From positions 992,001 to 1,056,000 of the forward strand of contig MU008163.1 in the NCBI GenBank assembly GCA_010909165.1: 64,000 nt of DNA, written 5' to 3'. Below are positions 1-10,512 of this stretch, piece after piece. Made by a program: the position numbers and the translations under genes. Position 1 is the first letter of the stretch; the number at the start of each line of letters is the position of its first letter. The notes under the pieces were generated by a model. That model worked only from the letters and a program-made list of their open reading frames with translations. It was not told where the DNA came from and searched no databases. Origin of the DNA: Anthoceros angustus (taxonomy: Eukaryota; Streptophyta; Anthocerotopsida; Anthocerotales; Anthocerotaceae).

Positions 1-275
1 AGGTCTAGATTAGGGCACTATTCATTAGGGCCTCATAACTTAAACATTATTATTTACCTAGGGTTATTTAGGTAGTTAGTAGTTATATTAGTTATGTGGT
101 TACAACAACTTATGGTTGCAATTACTTATGGTTGCAACCACTTGTAGTTGTAACCACCCTTCTGACCCTATTTAAAGGCTTGTACTTTACTCATTAAACA
201 CTTACATTGTTTTTCTTCTTCTAATCTAAGAGCTACAGATTCTCATCAAGTACCAAGTCCCATGATGGAAAATTT

Positions 276-770
276 ATGTCCTTAGAATTTCCGTCCTTAG
301 TGGACTTCATTCAATATGCTTCTTCTTCTATCGGACGAGGTATTAGGTTCTTCTTGTTCGAACGGACAACTTTCGTAAAACCAAGGGTCTCTCCGTCAAT
401 CTGTGCAAGACCAAGATCATGCGGTTCAACTCCCAACTTTCGTAAAACCAAGGGTCTCTCCGTCAATCTGTGCAAGACCAAGATCATGCGGTTCAACTCC
501 CAGGATTACGAGGGTGAGTGCAAATTCTATTAGGATGGTCAAGAGGTGGAGATGGTATGTTCCTATACGTATCTCGGTGTCACTATTTCTGGCCCCAAGC
601 TCAATTGGACCTCAGTCTATTGCCGCTTCTTGCGCTACCAAGGGGATGGGCTCTGTTTGTGCTTTATGTCGTGCTTCGTCCAGACTCGAGGAGTTTCGTG
701 TCAACAATTATATTTATGTCCACTTAAGGGTGGAAAGAATTGTATGATTTTTCTTTTGAGAAACGTATAA
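276..770 (+). pseudogene. LINE reverse transcriptase fragment (3' part)
   Basis: This is the C-terminal part of a non-LTR retrotransposon reverse transcriptase. The reading contains GLSVNLCKTKIMRFN followed by a YTYLGVTISGPKL segment, the spacing seen where plant LINE RTs have 'VN-x-KTK' and 'YKYLGV' blocks. One in-frame stop (TAG at 531-533) separates the two halves, which share a frame. The upstream catalytic YADD region is absent, so the copy is 5' truncated and dead. It runs into an AT-rich tail (about 710-905) that recurs at 54290-54480. A 67-bp duplication lies inside it. The family assignment rests on motif recognition only. Confidence 0.6.
368..501. repeat. 67-bp perfect tandem duplication
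   Basis: Bases 368-434 and 435-501 are identical direct copies. They lie inside the LINE RT fragment and duplicate its KTKGLSVNLCKTKIMRFN segment in shifted frames, so the duplication happened after the element had lost function or helped to break it. Confidence 0.9.
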
Positions 771-905
771 ACGAGGAACATAAATAAAGTTTGAATACAA
801 AATATTAAGCACCCCATTTGAATGAGAGTGGCATAGCATGTGGCCATTGGAGTGAGGGCCTCTAGCATACGAGACTTAAGCGCTATGATCCCTAATCCTG
901 TACTG
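710..905 (+). repeat. LINE-tail-like AT-rich repeat, copy 1
   Basis: Strong direct similarity to 54290-54480. Shared landmarks are 'atatttatgtcca', 'ggaaagaat', 'aataaagtttgaat' and 'ttaagcacc', in the same order. It follows the LINE RT fragment directly, so it may be that element's 3' untranslated tail. A weaker match sits near 2330-2390. Confidence 0.6.
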
Positions 906-999
906 CAAGATTCTCTTTCTCAAATTTATATCGTGCGCTCTTAAATTTATGTTGGACGTTTTCAACAACTTTGTTTATGTTTGAAATAGGGAGCAACCA

Positions 1000-1600
1000 A
1001 TTTCCTGACCCACATTCTATTTATGTTTGAAAAAAAGGAAGACGAATTACCTGTCTTTGATCTAAAAAAGAAACCAGTTACCTCTCTAAGAAGATGAAAT
1101 GTCCCAGACCTACAAGAAGATGAAATGTCCCAGACCTACAAGAAGATGAAATGTCCCAGACCTACAAGAAGATGAAATGTCCCAGATCTACAAGAAGATG
1201 AAATGTCCCAAACCTACAAGGAGATGAAATGTCCCAGACCTACAAGAAGATGAAATGTCCCAAACCTAAAAGAGAGACCAATTACCTATCCAAGAATATG
1301 AAGATAATGTCATCCGCATTAAGTGGGGGCATTGTGAGGTTTGAACTCGCATTCTCTGGGTCGGAATTGAAGAAGAAGGAGGAGGAGCAGCGACTAATTT
1401 CCTGACCCACATCCTATTTATGTTTGAAAAAAAGGAAGACGAATTACCTGTCCCAGATCTAACAAAAGAGACTAGTTACCTCTCCAAGAAGATGAAAATA
1501 CTGTCAACCGCGTTAAGTGGGGGCATTGTGAAGTCTGAACTCGCATCCTTTGAATCGGAATTGAAGAAGAAGGAGGAGGAGGAGGAAGTATCTTAGACCC
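1000..1600. repeat. Degenerate direct duplication around a minisatellite
   Basis: The stretch beginning 'tttcctgacccacattct' near 1000 recurs near 1398, and the 'aagtgggggcattgtga' stretch near 1320 recurs near 1515. The region therefore looks like one unit of about 380 bp duplicated once, the first copy enlarged by the 26-bp array. GA-rich (GAG)n ends occur near 1375 and 1570-1592. No gene is seen. Confidence 0.6.
1088..1269. repeat. 26-bp minisatellite, 7 units
   Basis: Seven contiguous 26-bp units, each beginning aagaagatgaaatgtccc, fill exactly 182 bases. Units 1-3 are identical. Units 4-7 carry one to three substitutions (for example 'agatctac', 'aaggag', 'caaaccta'). No coding frame is kept, since 26 is not a multiple of 3. 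Confidence 0.93.
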
Positions 1601-1793
1601 AGCGTACCACTAGACCAATAACAACAACTTTAAATTATTTATATCCACTAAAAATGGAAGGACCATCTTGGGATAGAGATAGTACAGCGTAAAAGAGGGG
1701 AAAACCAAATACATGTACGTACGTTTGAGCTAGAAAGACAGTAACAGTTTGAGATAAAAAAGGAGGAAAAAGAAGAAAAAAAGGAGGCGAAAC

Positions 1794-2185
1794 CTATAAG
1801 GAGTCTAATAAAGCCTGCCGACGGTCAAAAAGCTCAGAGAGACAAAGTCCAGAGAGCTTGGGAATATGAAAAGAGAAGAATCTGCGCAAGGAAAAACCAG
1901 CACACTGGAAAAGAAGAGTGTAACGAGCCCGAATATCAGCATAGGCAGGAGAATAGAAGAGAAAATGCGATTCAGATTCAGGGTCCAAGGAGCTGAGCTT
2001 GCAAATCCATTCTTCTCGAGGAGGGAAGGGCTTGACCAAGCGGTCGGTTTCGATCCCAAGGTGATGAGAGCTAACACGAAATTGACCAATGTACGGAGTT
2101 TGAAGGAGAGGGAAGAACTTAGGTAACGAGGTAGGATGGGGAAACCAGAGGGGGTTGTTGTGTGACAGTGGGTAGAATTATTCAT
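1794..2185 (-). pseudogene. LINE ORF2 C-terminal (zf-RVT-like) fragment
   Basis: On the minus strand two overlapping frames give LSSSLSFKLRTLVNFVLALITLG and then PPREEWICKLSSLDPESESHF with SPAYADIRARY. This order (a block ending in a HxLG-like stretch, a C-x-x-C-like pair, then E-x-E-x-HFL...P-x-YxxIR) is the usual C-terminal zinc-knuckle region of plant LINE ORF2. One frame change around 2030-2090 and a Cys-to-Ser change show it is dead. It is opposite in orientation to the LINE piece at 276-770, so the two are separate insertions. Confidence 0.5.
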
Positions 2186-2479
2186 AAATATAACTATTAT
2201 GGTTGATGTTGTACGACTGCTGCATCATATGGGACATTTAATTTTCTCTGATGTTAAAATATGAATCAAGCTTCATGAGAATTGAACCTCTGACCTCCCA
2301 CACATGGGCGTGAAGACTATCCAATATACAACAATAATAATTTTATTTATGTCTAATAAGGGTAGAAGAACTACCACATGATTAAAAATTTGTACAGCCG
2401 TTATATGTACACATAGGTACCTATGTATGAATTAGAGAACGAGGTTAGGTTCGACACAGCTCTAAAACATTCGTGTCCT

Positions 2480-3480
2480 TCCTGCTGGTGTGTGCAAGTC
2501 TGGGGAGCCCATGGCTGGCCAGCTCTGGAAACGGGTAATTCGAAGCAGGTTCAGGACCAGAAATGTGAGTGTAGACAACAGGTGTTTGAACATGTATGGA
2601 TGAAAGGTGTGGCAGTGCCCATTAAAGGATACGTGTGGTGACCATGACATGGAGCAGGGTGTATTCCCCGCTTGCAGGGAATGGCCCAGGCAGCCCTTGA
2701 GCTTCACAGTATGATGCAAAAAGAAGCCATCGCTGGACCCAATTCTGTGACATTTGTGTGCCCTTCTACAGGAATGTGCAAGTACTCGTGCGAAGCCTCG
2801 GCTTTGCAGTTACGCAGAGTATGAACGAGGTAGACTACAGGAGGCTTCCGGATGCTATTCATGGCCTCCGTCCAGGACAATCTGGTTATGTAGACCACTG
2901 TGATAGCAGCAGATACCCGGCAGGGCATGGGTCAGGATCCGCATTTCTGTTCCATTTGTGTGCCTCTTGCAGGCAGGCATGTGCAAATGTGGGTGCCACA
3001 GATTCAAACACAAAACTGGTAGTTATGTGCCCAAATGTATTGACAGCCTCTATACAGGAATGCCCAGAGTGTACGTGTGTGACGGACTCCATCATATGAC
3101 AAGCAGGTGGTGATGTGGAATGCCATGGTAGGATAATTCCCAGAAACTAGAACGTGGGTCAAGAAGCTCTACAGCTCTACAGTGTTGTGCATGAAAGGGA
3201 AAGTATCACTGCAACCCATTCTGGGACACTTGTGTCTCTGAGACTCTTCTATGCTGACAAAACGGCAAAGGTACTGTAGGACATCACCTTCTCGTTTTGC
3301 AGTCACAGATTTGCACCCCCAGGTTGTTCAGCCAAAAGGTACATACACTGCATGGGCAGCTCGTCCAGTGGGTGTCACTTTCGACAACTGCCTCTTGTGG
3401 AATATGACTCGTGTAGTAAATTAGATTAGGAACATTGTAGATTAGGAAATTCCTTTCATGCCGAGTTGGTTCAATGGAGA
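2480..3480 (+). pseudogene. Degenerate PPR gene copy
   Basis: Fragments in changing frames match the PPR gene at 47006-49609. Near 2675-2760, GMAQAALELHSMMQKEAIAG followed by PNSVTFVC corresponds to the 'GxALHLYxxMQxEGI...DSVTFVCLLQACAS' repeat core. Weaker echoes follow near 2930-3000 and 3150-3240. Stops and indels are frequent and no frame is open for a full repeat set. It is an old duplicate. Confidence 0.55.
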
Positions 3481-3489
3481 GTGTTTCCT

Positions 3490-4370
3490 TTCTGATTTTT
3501 GGGAATTGAGAGTGGGCATTTTCTCTGCATAGGACGAATTCTATCCATCAATCTAGGTAGGAACCTGTGCCACTAACAGACCACAAGCTCCTGGCATACA
3601 AGGCCCGCGGCGGGCGGGAGCGGCTACTGGCGCCTGGGAACATTGGAGAAGGGAAGGAGCTAAATGCCAGTATACGTGGGGGCCGCGAACAAGCGTCTTG
3701 TATTTTACTTGTCGAAGGTCCACAAGAAATAGGCTCAATTGCCTCTGGTGATTGAGCACACAGTTATACTGGATAATACGTAGCGTTGCCACAGCAGTGT
3801 GATGAGACCCACACACGAGGCACACCTACATCTTCCCTGATGTTTTTGCAAAGAGATGATGCCCATCCCAGTAATGATCCGCCCCTGAGGCGGAACCTGA
3901 TCGTGCACAACCAAGGTCAAGACTGGGAGATGGAAACGCTGTCGCCCACCACTGCTGTGACCAATTTTTCAGAATCCTAAAAGTGGTGAGCCAGCTAGCT
4001 AGTCGTAAGATCAGTCATCTTTACTTCGGCCGACAAGCACCGGAGCCGCCAAGTCATCACCAGGTCTGGTAGGGCATTCCTTATCTCAAGGCAGAACGTT
4101 CAGGGGCTTGCCGTTGGGGCGGCGGCGAAGAGGAATTCCAATTGTTGTCGATGTAAGACTGTCTGTCACTTGAAAAGCTAGCCCGGCAGCACTTGCAGTA
4201 GACGGAAGACAAGAAATATGTATCGGCATTCTATTCAATCCCGGCAAATGCCGAAAAGCACCACAAACAAGACAAGGTGGGTGCCAGAAATTTGGGCCCG
4301 TCTCCAGATCTAGAGAAGAAATTCTGCTTTCCTCCTACCACTGTACATTACCGTATACATCCCTGGCACC
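3490..4370. other. Intergenic, no gene recognised
   Basis: Only short shadow frames are present, with no recognisable domain. It contains the 3' flank of the uclacyanin-like gene on its right side. No repeat structure was recognised. Confidence 0.4.
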
Positions 4371-4390
4371 GGTGCTGTGTACCCCACCGT

Positions 4391-5222
4391 TTACATCACC
4401 ATAGCTAGGGCAACAGCTCCAGCAACAGTTACCAGACCTGCCTTGACCGAGCCTGCAGAGCTTCCGGGAGCTGGTGCTGAGGCAGTGGGAGCCTTGGCAG
4501 TGGGAGGGCTGGAAGGGGCCTTGCCGGGAGCCTTGCCGGGAGTGGGAGGTGAAGGAGGGGTGGCAGGAGGAGTGGTCGGGGGAGTAGCAGTGGGAGGAGT
4601 GGTAGGGGGAGTGGTAGGGGGTATGGTAGGGGGAGTGGTAGGGGGACTAGCAGACTGTGCCGTAACATTGACGGAGAACTTCATCCCTAAACCGCAATGG
4701 GACGGAACTCCGCACACGAAGTACGCGGGCCCAGCTACTGTCAGCGGAACAGAATCATCTCCCGTCGTCCACTGTTGCTGAGGGGTGGTGATGTCACAGC
4801 TGTCGAAGGCAGCCTGGGTAGCGAGCTGGAACACGGAATGCTGATTGGCCGTGTACTTGAACTCTGCCGGATTCCAGCACAACACAGATCAGAAACCGCA
4901 CGAACATCCAGACCATTGGGAACAACATCAACATGGCTCCAAGCAGCCAGATTTGAAGCCAAATAAGCACACCGCCGGAAACAAGATCGAACCGCTCCCA
5001 AACAGCCAGATCTGATTCCAAATCGACGCCCTAGCACTCACCAAGGGTGTCCCCAGTCACGAGCTTCAGACCGTCGGCCCAGGTCTGGTAGTTCTTCCCG
5101 AAGCCCCAGGTGCCATCGCCGTCGACAGGGTAGTTTGTGGCCAGCGCGCTCTGCAGCAGCGCGAGCACGGTCACCACCGCCAGAGCCGCGGATGCACTGC
5201 CTCCTCCCTGTCCCCTCGCCAT
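4391..5222 (-). CDS. Uclacyanin-like phytocyanin, GPI-anchored
   Basis: Two exons, complement of 5222-5042 and 4863-4391, joined by a 178-bp GT-AG intron (donor GTGAGT) that splits a codon after its first base. The product is 217 aa. Residues 1-29 form a signal peptide (hydrophobic AALAVVTVLALL, then SALA). Residues 30-127 form a type I copper domain: ligands His69, Cys111, His116 and axial Met121, with Cys83/Cys117 placed for the conserved disulfide. Then comes a long TPP-rich tail of the arabinogalactan kind and a C-terminal hydrophobic segment, typical of a GPI signal. The Met ligand and Pro-rich tail point to the uclacyanin type. Likely an apoplastic, membrane-anchored copper protein; the electron-transfer partner is unknown. 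Frame and splice phases are intact. Confidence 0.9.
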
Positions 5223-5411
5223 CCCGAGTCGCTGATTCTGAGACGCGAATCCAAAGATCGAACAGAGCGCGGAGTCGAATTCGGAGCGGAGCAAAGCGAG
5301 AGCTTCCTGATCGCCGCTCTTCTGATGCGAGCTTCTCGAGGGAATTCGTCGCTCGATGCTGCGGCAGGTCAGTCGTGGTTGAGGCGTATTTGAAGCGTAA
5401 TGAGAGAGTGG

Positions 5412-5480
5412 GATGAGCGAAAGTGGTGAGAAAGTGATGAGCGAAAGTGGTGAGAAAGTGATGAGCGAAAGTGGGAGCGG
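5412..5480. repeat. 24-bp tandem repeat upstream of phytocyanin gene
   Basis: About 2.8 units of 24 bp beginning gatgagcgaaagtggtgag (5412-5435, 5436-5459, partial to 5480). It lies about 190 bp upstream of the phytocyanin start codon, in its 5' UTR or promoter. Confidence 0.8.
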
Positions 5481-5489
5481 TGAGAATAG

Positions 5490-6220
5490 CCTAGCGAGAC
5501 GTGCGTTATGAAGAGCCGAGGACGCGGTCGGGCCACCATCGAGGAACGTTCGCCAGCCGAGACCGACTCCAGTCTTTCGCCGTTTTCGCCGCCCAAAGCC
5601 ATTGCGGTCTTTCCCGCGGTTTCCACCTTTCTCGGTCGTCGCTCCAAGTGGAGCCTGTGACGCCACACTGCGCGGCAGGCGTTTTTCGCCGATTCGCCAC
5701 TTCGCGCCAGTGCGACTAGGCCCGCCCTTGTCGCGGCGCGACTGTCAGCCGTCAGTCAACCCTGTCAATGGGTCAAGTCGATGCCTTGACTAGGTCGTAT
5801 CTGTGATTCGTTATGTACAGTCAGTTAGATTATATATTTTTATTACAAGCGACTCAAAGAATCGCTTACAAGGCTGGTCCCACACTCTTTGAAGAGCCAG
5901 CTGGCCCAACAAGGCGTGGATCATCTATAGCTTTTGCCAACTAAAGCTTTTGTCTATTGGTTATCTTTTATAGTTTTTATTTTTTATCTTAAATAATAAT
6001 TATTTTATTAGTTTAGATGTATTTATGTCTATTCTATTTTTACCTCTTTTACACTATACTTTCTCTTTCCCATGTGGTCTTTCCATATGGAGGGACATAA
6101 ATAAAGCTGTTGTTCTTGTTTGAGATTTGAAGTAACCTCAAATTGAGATACCTTCGTCTTACTTAGCCTCCTCTCTCTTCCGCCCCTCTTCTCACGCCTA
6201 GACTCCATTTTTACAAGGAG
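5490..6220. other. Intergenic, AT-rich in the right half
   Basis: The left half is GC-rich promoter-side DNA of the phytocyanin gene. From about 5810 to 6060 it is AT-rich (runs such as 'taaataataattattttatta'). No ORF with a recognisable product is seen. Confidence 0.4.
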
Positions 6221-6223
6221 GAG

Positions 6224-6526
6224 TTTCGTGTCAATCCCCCCTTTGGTTTCCCTACCGAGCTTTTGGATGAAGGTCAGCAGATCCTAAATGTTGTGTGGCA
6301 GTCGACACCATCGGAAGCTCCACCCAAGAATTATGCTAATGAATACGAGCAAGCATTGGAGAAGAATGACAACTTTGACGCCGAGGATATGGACCGCCTT
6401 CGGAATTTGGCGGTGATCCTTGACTCAGTATCGGCGCAAGGCATGGACGAGTTGCTAGGCTGCCCTCTTGAATTACTATTGTTGATGCTGATGACCACTT
6501 CCTCCTTTAGCAGTTGTTTATTGTAA
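6224..6526 (+). pseudogene. Copy C: tail of the methyltransferase-type repeat
   Basis: The open stretch contains LDEGQQILNVVWQS, an acidic linker, and then DRLRNLAVILDSVSAQ. The C-terminus of copy B (near 42720-42910) has the same order: LEQGQTTLDAAWGN, an acidic linker, and TLRDVAVVLDSVSPLE. This is therefore the 3' end of a third member of the family, with nothing recognisable before it. The conserved VVLDSVS block across two copies suggests it was under selection before decay. Identification is by comparison within the window only. Confidence 0.5.
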
Positions 6527-6529
6527 GGT

Positions 6530-8680
6530 TTTCACGAATACTGAAATGAGACTCTCGCAAGTACAAGCATGATTTTTATTGTGTTCCACCACTTGAAAAG
6601 TAAATGTTTTTGGCTGTAGTAAAAGATGCAACCGCAGTGCATTCTATAAAAATCTGTACCGCGGCCTCATGTTGCTCTAGTTCTGGGGTATAGAATTGAA
6701 AGTGCGTCTCTTATCAAAGGTATGGACTCAGAAAGGGTGTGCCCATTATCAAAGCTTGGCAGATATGCTAGAAGGGTGTAAACTGTGACAAGGGGGTGTT
6801 GTTTCGACCAAAGGAGCTTACTATATTCCCCCCCTTCAAAAATTATCATGTTGTTGGCTGGGACTTGGAGACGAAAAGCCGTGGGGCCAAGATCCTGAAA
6901 GGAACGAGCTAGCGGTGAGTAAAAAATGTTGTGGTGTAAAGTATTTTTTCTGAGCGCTTGGTGGAAATTGACGATTCCGCCTAGCCGTGACTACAGAAAT
7001 CTTGATATTACAATCACATTTTTGGATAATGTGCAAATCAATGGAATACGAGGTGGGAAAATTTAAAATTATTTTCCTAGCAGCCCGTTTCAGCGGAATC
7101 CGCTCGTTAGGCATAGACCTTGTTTATCTGTGTGTGTATCTGCTTTAGGAATGAAAGATTGATGTCCTAACAGCTGAGTCATTGTGCTCCTTGCACTTAC
7201 TTCCCTCGATATCCCCTCTTCACTTGGCAGGTCGAAGCCAAAACCTTGTTAATCCAGCATTCGTGTGAATCCTTCTAAGGACTTGTCTATCCATCTTATC
7301 TTCTTAAATACTTGTTATATGCTCCTGTGAGGTATCTCATTGAGGTGAGTGGTGTCATTGCACACTTAATCATCCCTTACGAATTCAACAGCTCTCCCTC
7401 GGGAGGTGCTCCCACCTTACTTAGGACGTGCTGCGTGTGGCCTAAAAGTAGAGAGGGTGGTCTCGGGCCCCTAGCCCGTGGCTTTGAGCTAAGTTTGCAA
7501 GCTTGGAAATCGAGTTGAACAATCTTGGTGTTGTCGCACGGAGAATGGAGATGTATGTGGCAATTCCTTGTGCAACGCTGATATTGATACCACGGCTATG
7601 AAAAGCCGAAGCTATGCCTTTCTTTGGGCAACCCTGAACTCCACAAGATGAAGAAGTTGCTTCGTGTGGGAGAAAAAGGAGAGTCCAGCAACTGGAGCTC
7701 TTTTTTTCGAAATGAAGACATTTAATTTGAGGAAGTTATACAATTGCATGCCGGGTTAGTATTGTGTGATGCAATAGCAGGGGATCCGGAGTTGTGTTTG
7801 AACCCTGTGTCAACAAGGTTGTGTTTGAAGTTTCATACTTTTGCAGGGTATGATGCAGAGCATGGTTTTTAAGGGCAGCTTTGTGGGGAGGAGTTTCCCT
7901 TGCTGAATTAAGATTTGGAGCAAGGGGGAGTCACAAGGAGCTGTTGTGCATGTAGTGTGTGTGAGACCATTCCCTAGGACTAGTCTTTTGTGTGTGTATA
8001 GAACATGGTAATATTTGAAAGGGCTGAATATACGAAGCCGCTTCCAGAAACTTCGGACCACTTTTCTTTGTGCTCGACGGTCACAAAAGCGGCTTTTTTC
8101 ATTCATCAGGTTTGTGGCCGCAGGTTGCTGAATGGCATACAGTATGGTTTAGTCCGATTTCATCGTATATAACATGCTAGATATGGTCATGAGGAAATGC
8201 TGGCGTGCGAGCGAATGAACTATGAACACGGCAATGGCGAACAAATGCACAAAAGTTCAAATCCCAAACACGGAACATGTATATAGTCAAGCGGCAAGCA
8301 TGCACACTTTTGCCTATCGAATCCATGGAATCTGCGAGACGGCCTTGCCACAACTTTGACCTAATCACCCAATTAATCCGCAGGTTGGGACTCGGTGGGC
8401 CTTTGCCCGAACGCTATCAATACTACTTCCGTACTCTTAAGCCTTGCCTCCTCCGTCCTTGAGTTGTCATTCTCCCTCATGGCATCTCTGCATCCAAAAG
8501 GCCACCATCATTTCCTTTCCCTTGTTCTCGGCCATAAGGTGGGCAAGGTTTGTTGGCCATCGTCCGAATATCTCCGTGATCTCCTTCATCCTATTCAACC
8601 CCAAAGGAACCACGAGCACAGGAGACATCCTTCTCGACAAACTCAATTCCTTAGCCCAGGTGGGAGGGTCCCGGCAGTGC
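6530..8680. other. Unclassified repeat-like DNA, no gene recognised
   Basis: Short broken frames on both strands, none with a domain I can name. It separates the copy C tail (plus) from copy A (minus) and may contain sequence from both elements or their flanks. Confidence 0.35.
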
Positions 8681-8719
8681 GGCTCATGAGTCAATTCCTC
8701 CTCGGCGTCTGGCGCACTT

Positions 8720-8992
8720 CATATCCATGGATCCTCGTGGAATAAACTCCGCACACCGCTTATCAATATCGACAGCAATACAATTGCGTCCACATAGCAG
8801 CGCTGCCAATGTCGTACCACTCCCAGCACATACATCCAGAACCCAGTCTCCCTCTTTCGAAAAGTTCTTGATGAGCTTCATCATCAAGCCTAGAGGCCTC
8901 GTATGCACATACCACCCCTTGTCAAATGACATATACAGCTTCTTCACAAGTGTAGTGCGCAGATGCCGCCCATTGTTGAAAGAGCCACGCAA
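8720..8992 (-). pseudogene. N6/N4 DNA methyltransferase motif I domain of copy A
   Basis: This is the best-preserved domain of copy A. DVCAGSGTTL followed by GRNCIAVDIDKRCAEF fits motif I and the motif II acidic residues of the beta-class N6_N4_Mtase family, where these lie near the C-terminus. Upstream residues KGWYVHTRPLGLMMKLIKNF fit the 'H-x-x-x-KP-x-x-L' stretch just before motif I (Lys-Pro here Arg-Pro). Such domains are common in bacteria and phages, and rare in plant nuclear genomes outside the MT-A70 type, which this is not. Confidence 0.6.
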
Positions 8993-10227
8993 GTTATTGG
9001 GAGCATAGACATCTTCCGATCTCTTGCTGGAGGTGAAACCCAGCCCGTGATGTACTCCACGGTGTCATAGCCTCCTTGGATCGTTGTGCATATTCGTTTT
9101 ATCCCAAGCGAAGGAGACCATCCCTCCACATGCACCACTTCCGCATTGCCTCTCTCACCATGTGCAGCTCTTCTACTCCATGCATGACTATCAATCTAAT
9201 CTCCGAGCAACTTGTCATGTCATGGAAAGAATGGAAAATGGTGTTCACACGATCCATCTTCACATCATGTTGTCCCTTATTGAATCCGGGCACATCCATC
9301 AACAATAGTGTGTACCTTGAACCCGTAGAAACCCCGCATGTCCAAGGCATCTCTTGATACCACACAGTAGTTCACAATATTCTCCGCTTTTGGCACCGTG
9401 AAAGATTGGAGCCCTTCCTCCATGTCCATGTCTGCAAGTGCCCTTTGCTCGTCCTCCAAGCCTTTCCATGTGTGCACCTCTAGTATGAAAGCTTGAAAAT
9501 CCTCGCAATTTCTTGGTCTTCAACATCTTTTACTTCGCAGACAACGGCCGCTTAATCATCCGCGGAGAAGAGAGGCGGGCGCCGGCATCGGCGCCTCTCT
9601 TCCTCCGATTGAAAAAGAAAAAGCGATTGGTGGAGGCCTTCACCAATCTAATGACAGGACATAGAAGGACATACCTTTCCCTCAAAGGCGGTTTGGAACC
9701 TCGCGATTCACGCATCCGATGAGTGTAGTGGGTATTCTTCTCTCACCATGTCGAATGAACTACACCCGGATGCTTTGCCATAGCCACTTGTATGACATGA
9801 AATTTCTTCCAGATGTCACCTCCTTGGACATTCCATTCAGTCTAGAAGACCATCAACACCTTCTCACACACTAATTAGCATCTTCGCGGTCTCACGGAGG
9901 AATACCTTGGAAAGCTAGCCATGGCTTGCCGCATTTCTTTGGGCTTGAAAGACTCCTTCACGACTTTGTTTCATCACCAACTGCGTTTTCCTTTGCTCTT
10001 CTTGCTGGTCCCAGCCACATGCTTTGCACCTCGGGTAGCTCCATGGCCTCCCACTTTGTGAAAATACTATCAACATTCTTCCAAACCTTTCCCTCAATTT
10101 CGCAATGCATAGAATATGTGTCCTGTTGTCCACCTTGTTACATTTATATTGCTCATCCTCGCGACCTTCATCGTCCTCTATTAGCCCAAGCACCTTATAA
10201 AGGTTAAACTTCAGTTCATGCTCATGG

Positions 10228-10512
10228 TCACACCATCTCGCTTTGCAATTTGGAGCTCATCTCGCAGTACCTAACTTGTTCGATGAAATTCATCTTTTCC
10301 TCTTGTCGACATCGTGTTGGTCTTGCCAATATCCTCATCTCACATAGTAAGCCCACAATAAACATGGGCCTCCATCCATTGGAACCTTGCCTTCCTGGCG
10401 ATATGTCAAGGTGCTTCATGGCGGCATATGTATGATTGCCACCTAAGACTCCCATCACGTACTTCTTAGCCGAAACTTGATCCATTTGGATATCCCGCAT
10501 TCGATGGGTCAA
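10228..10512 (-). pseudogene. ParB/Srx-like segment of copy A
   Basis: The segment reads KKYVMGVLGGNHTYAAMKHL. A hydrophobic strand ending in GGNH, then an alanine-containing helix, is the usual core of ParB N-terminal and sulfiredoxin-like folds (typical 'V-x-D-G-x-H-R-x-x-A'). The preceding fragment (VPETVLVKLENLRP) resembles their first strand. In bacteria ParB-like domains are often fused to N6/N4 methyltransferases, which supports the call. Similarity is short and a profile search is needed. It ends in NFIEQVRY, which starts the region aligned with copy B. Confidence 0.4.

Noticed and set aside
4377-4781. Plus-strand Gly/Val-rich frame as a glycine-rich protein
   Set aside because: It is the reverse of the Pro-rich tail of the phytocyanin gene, whose splice sites and copper ligands are all in order on the minus strand.
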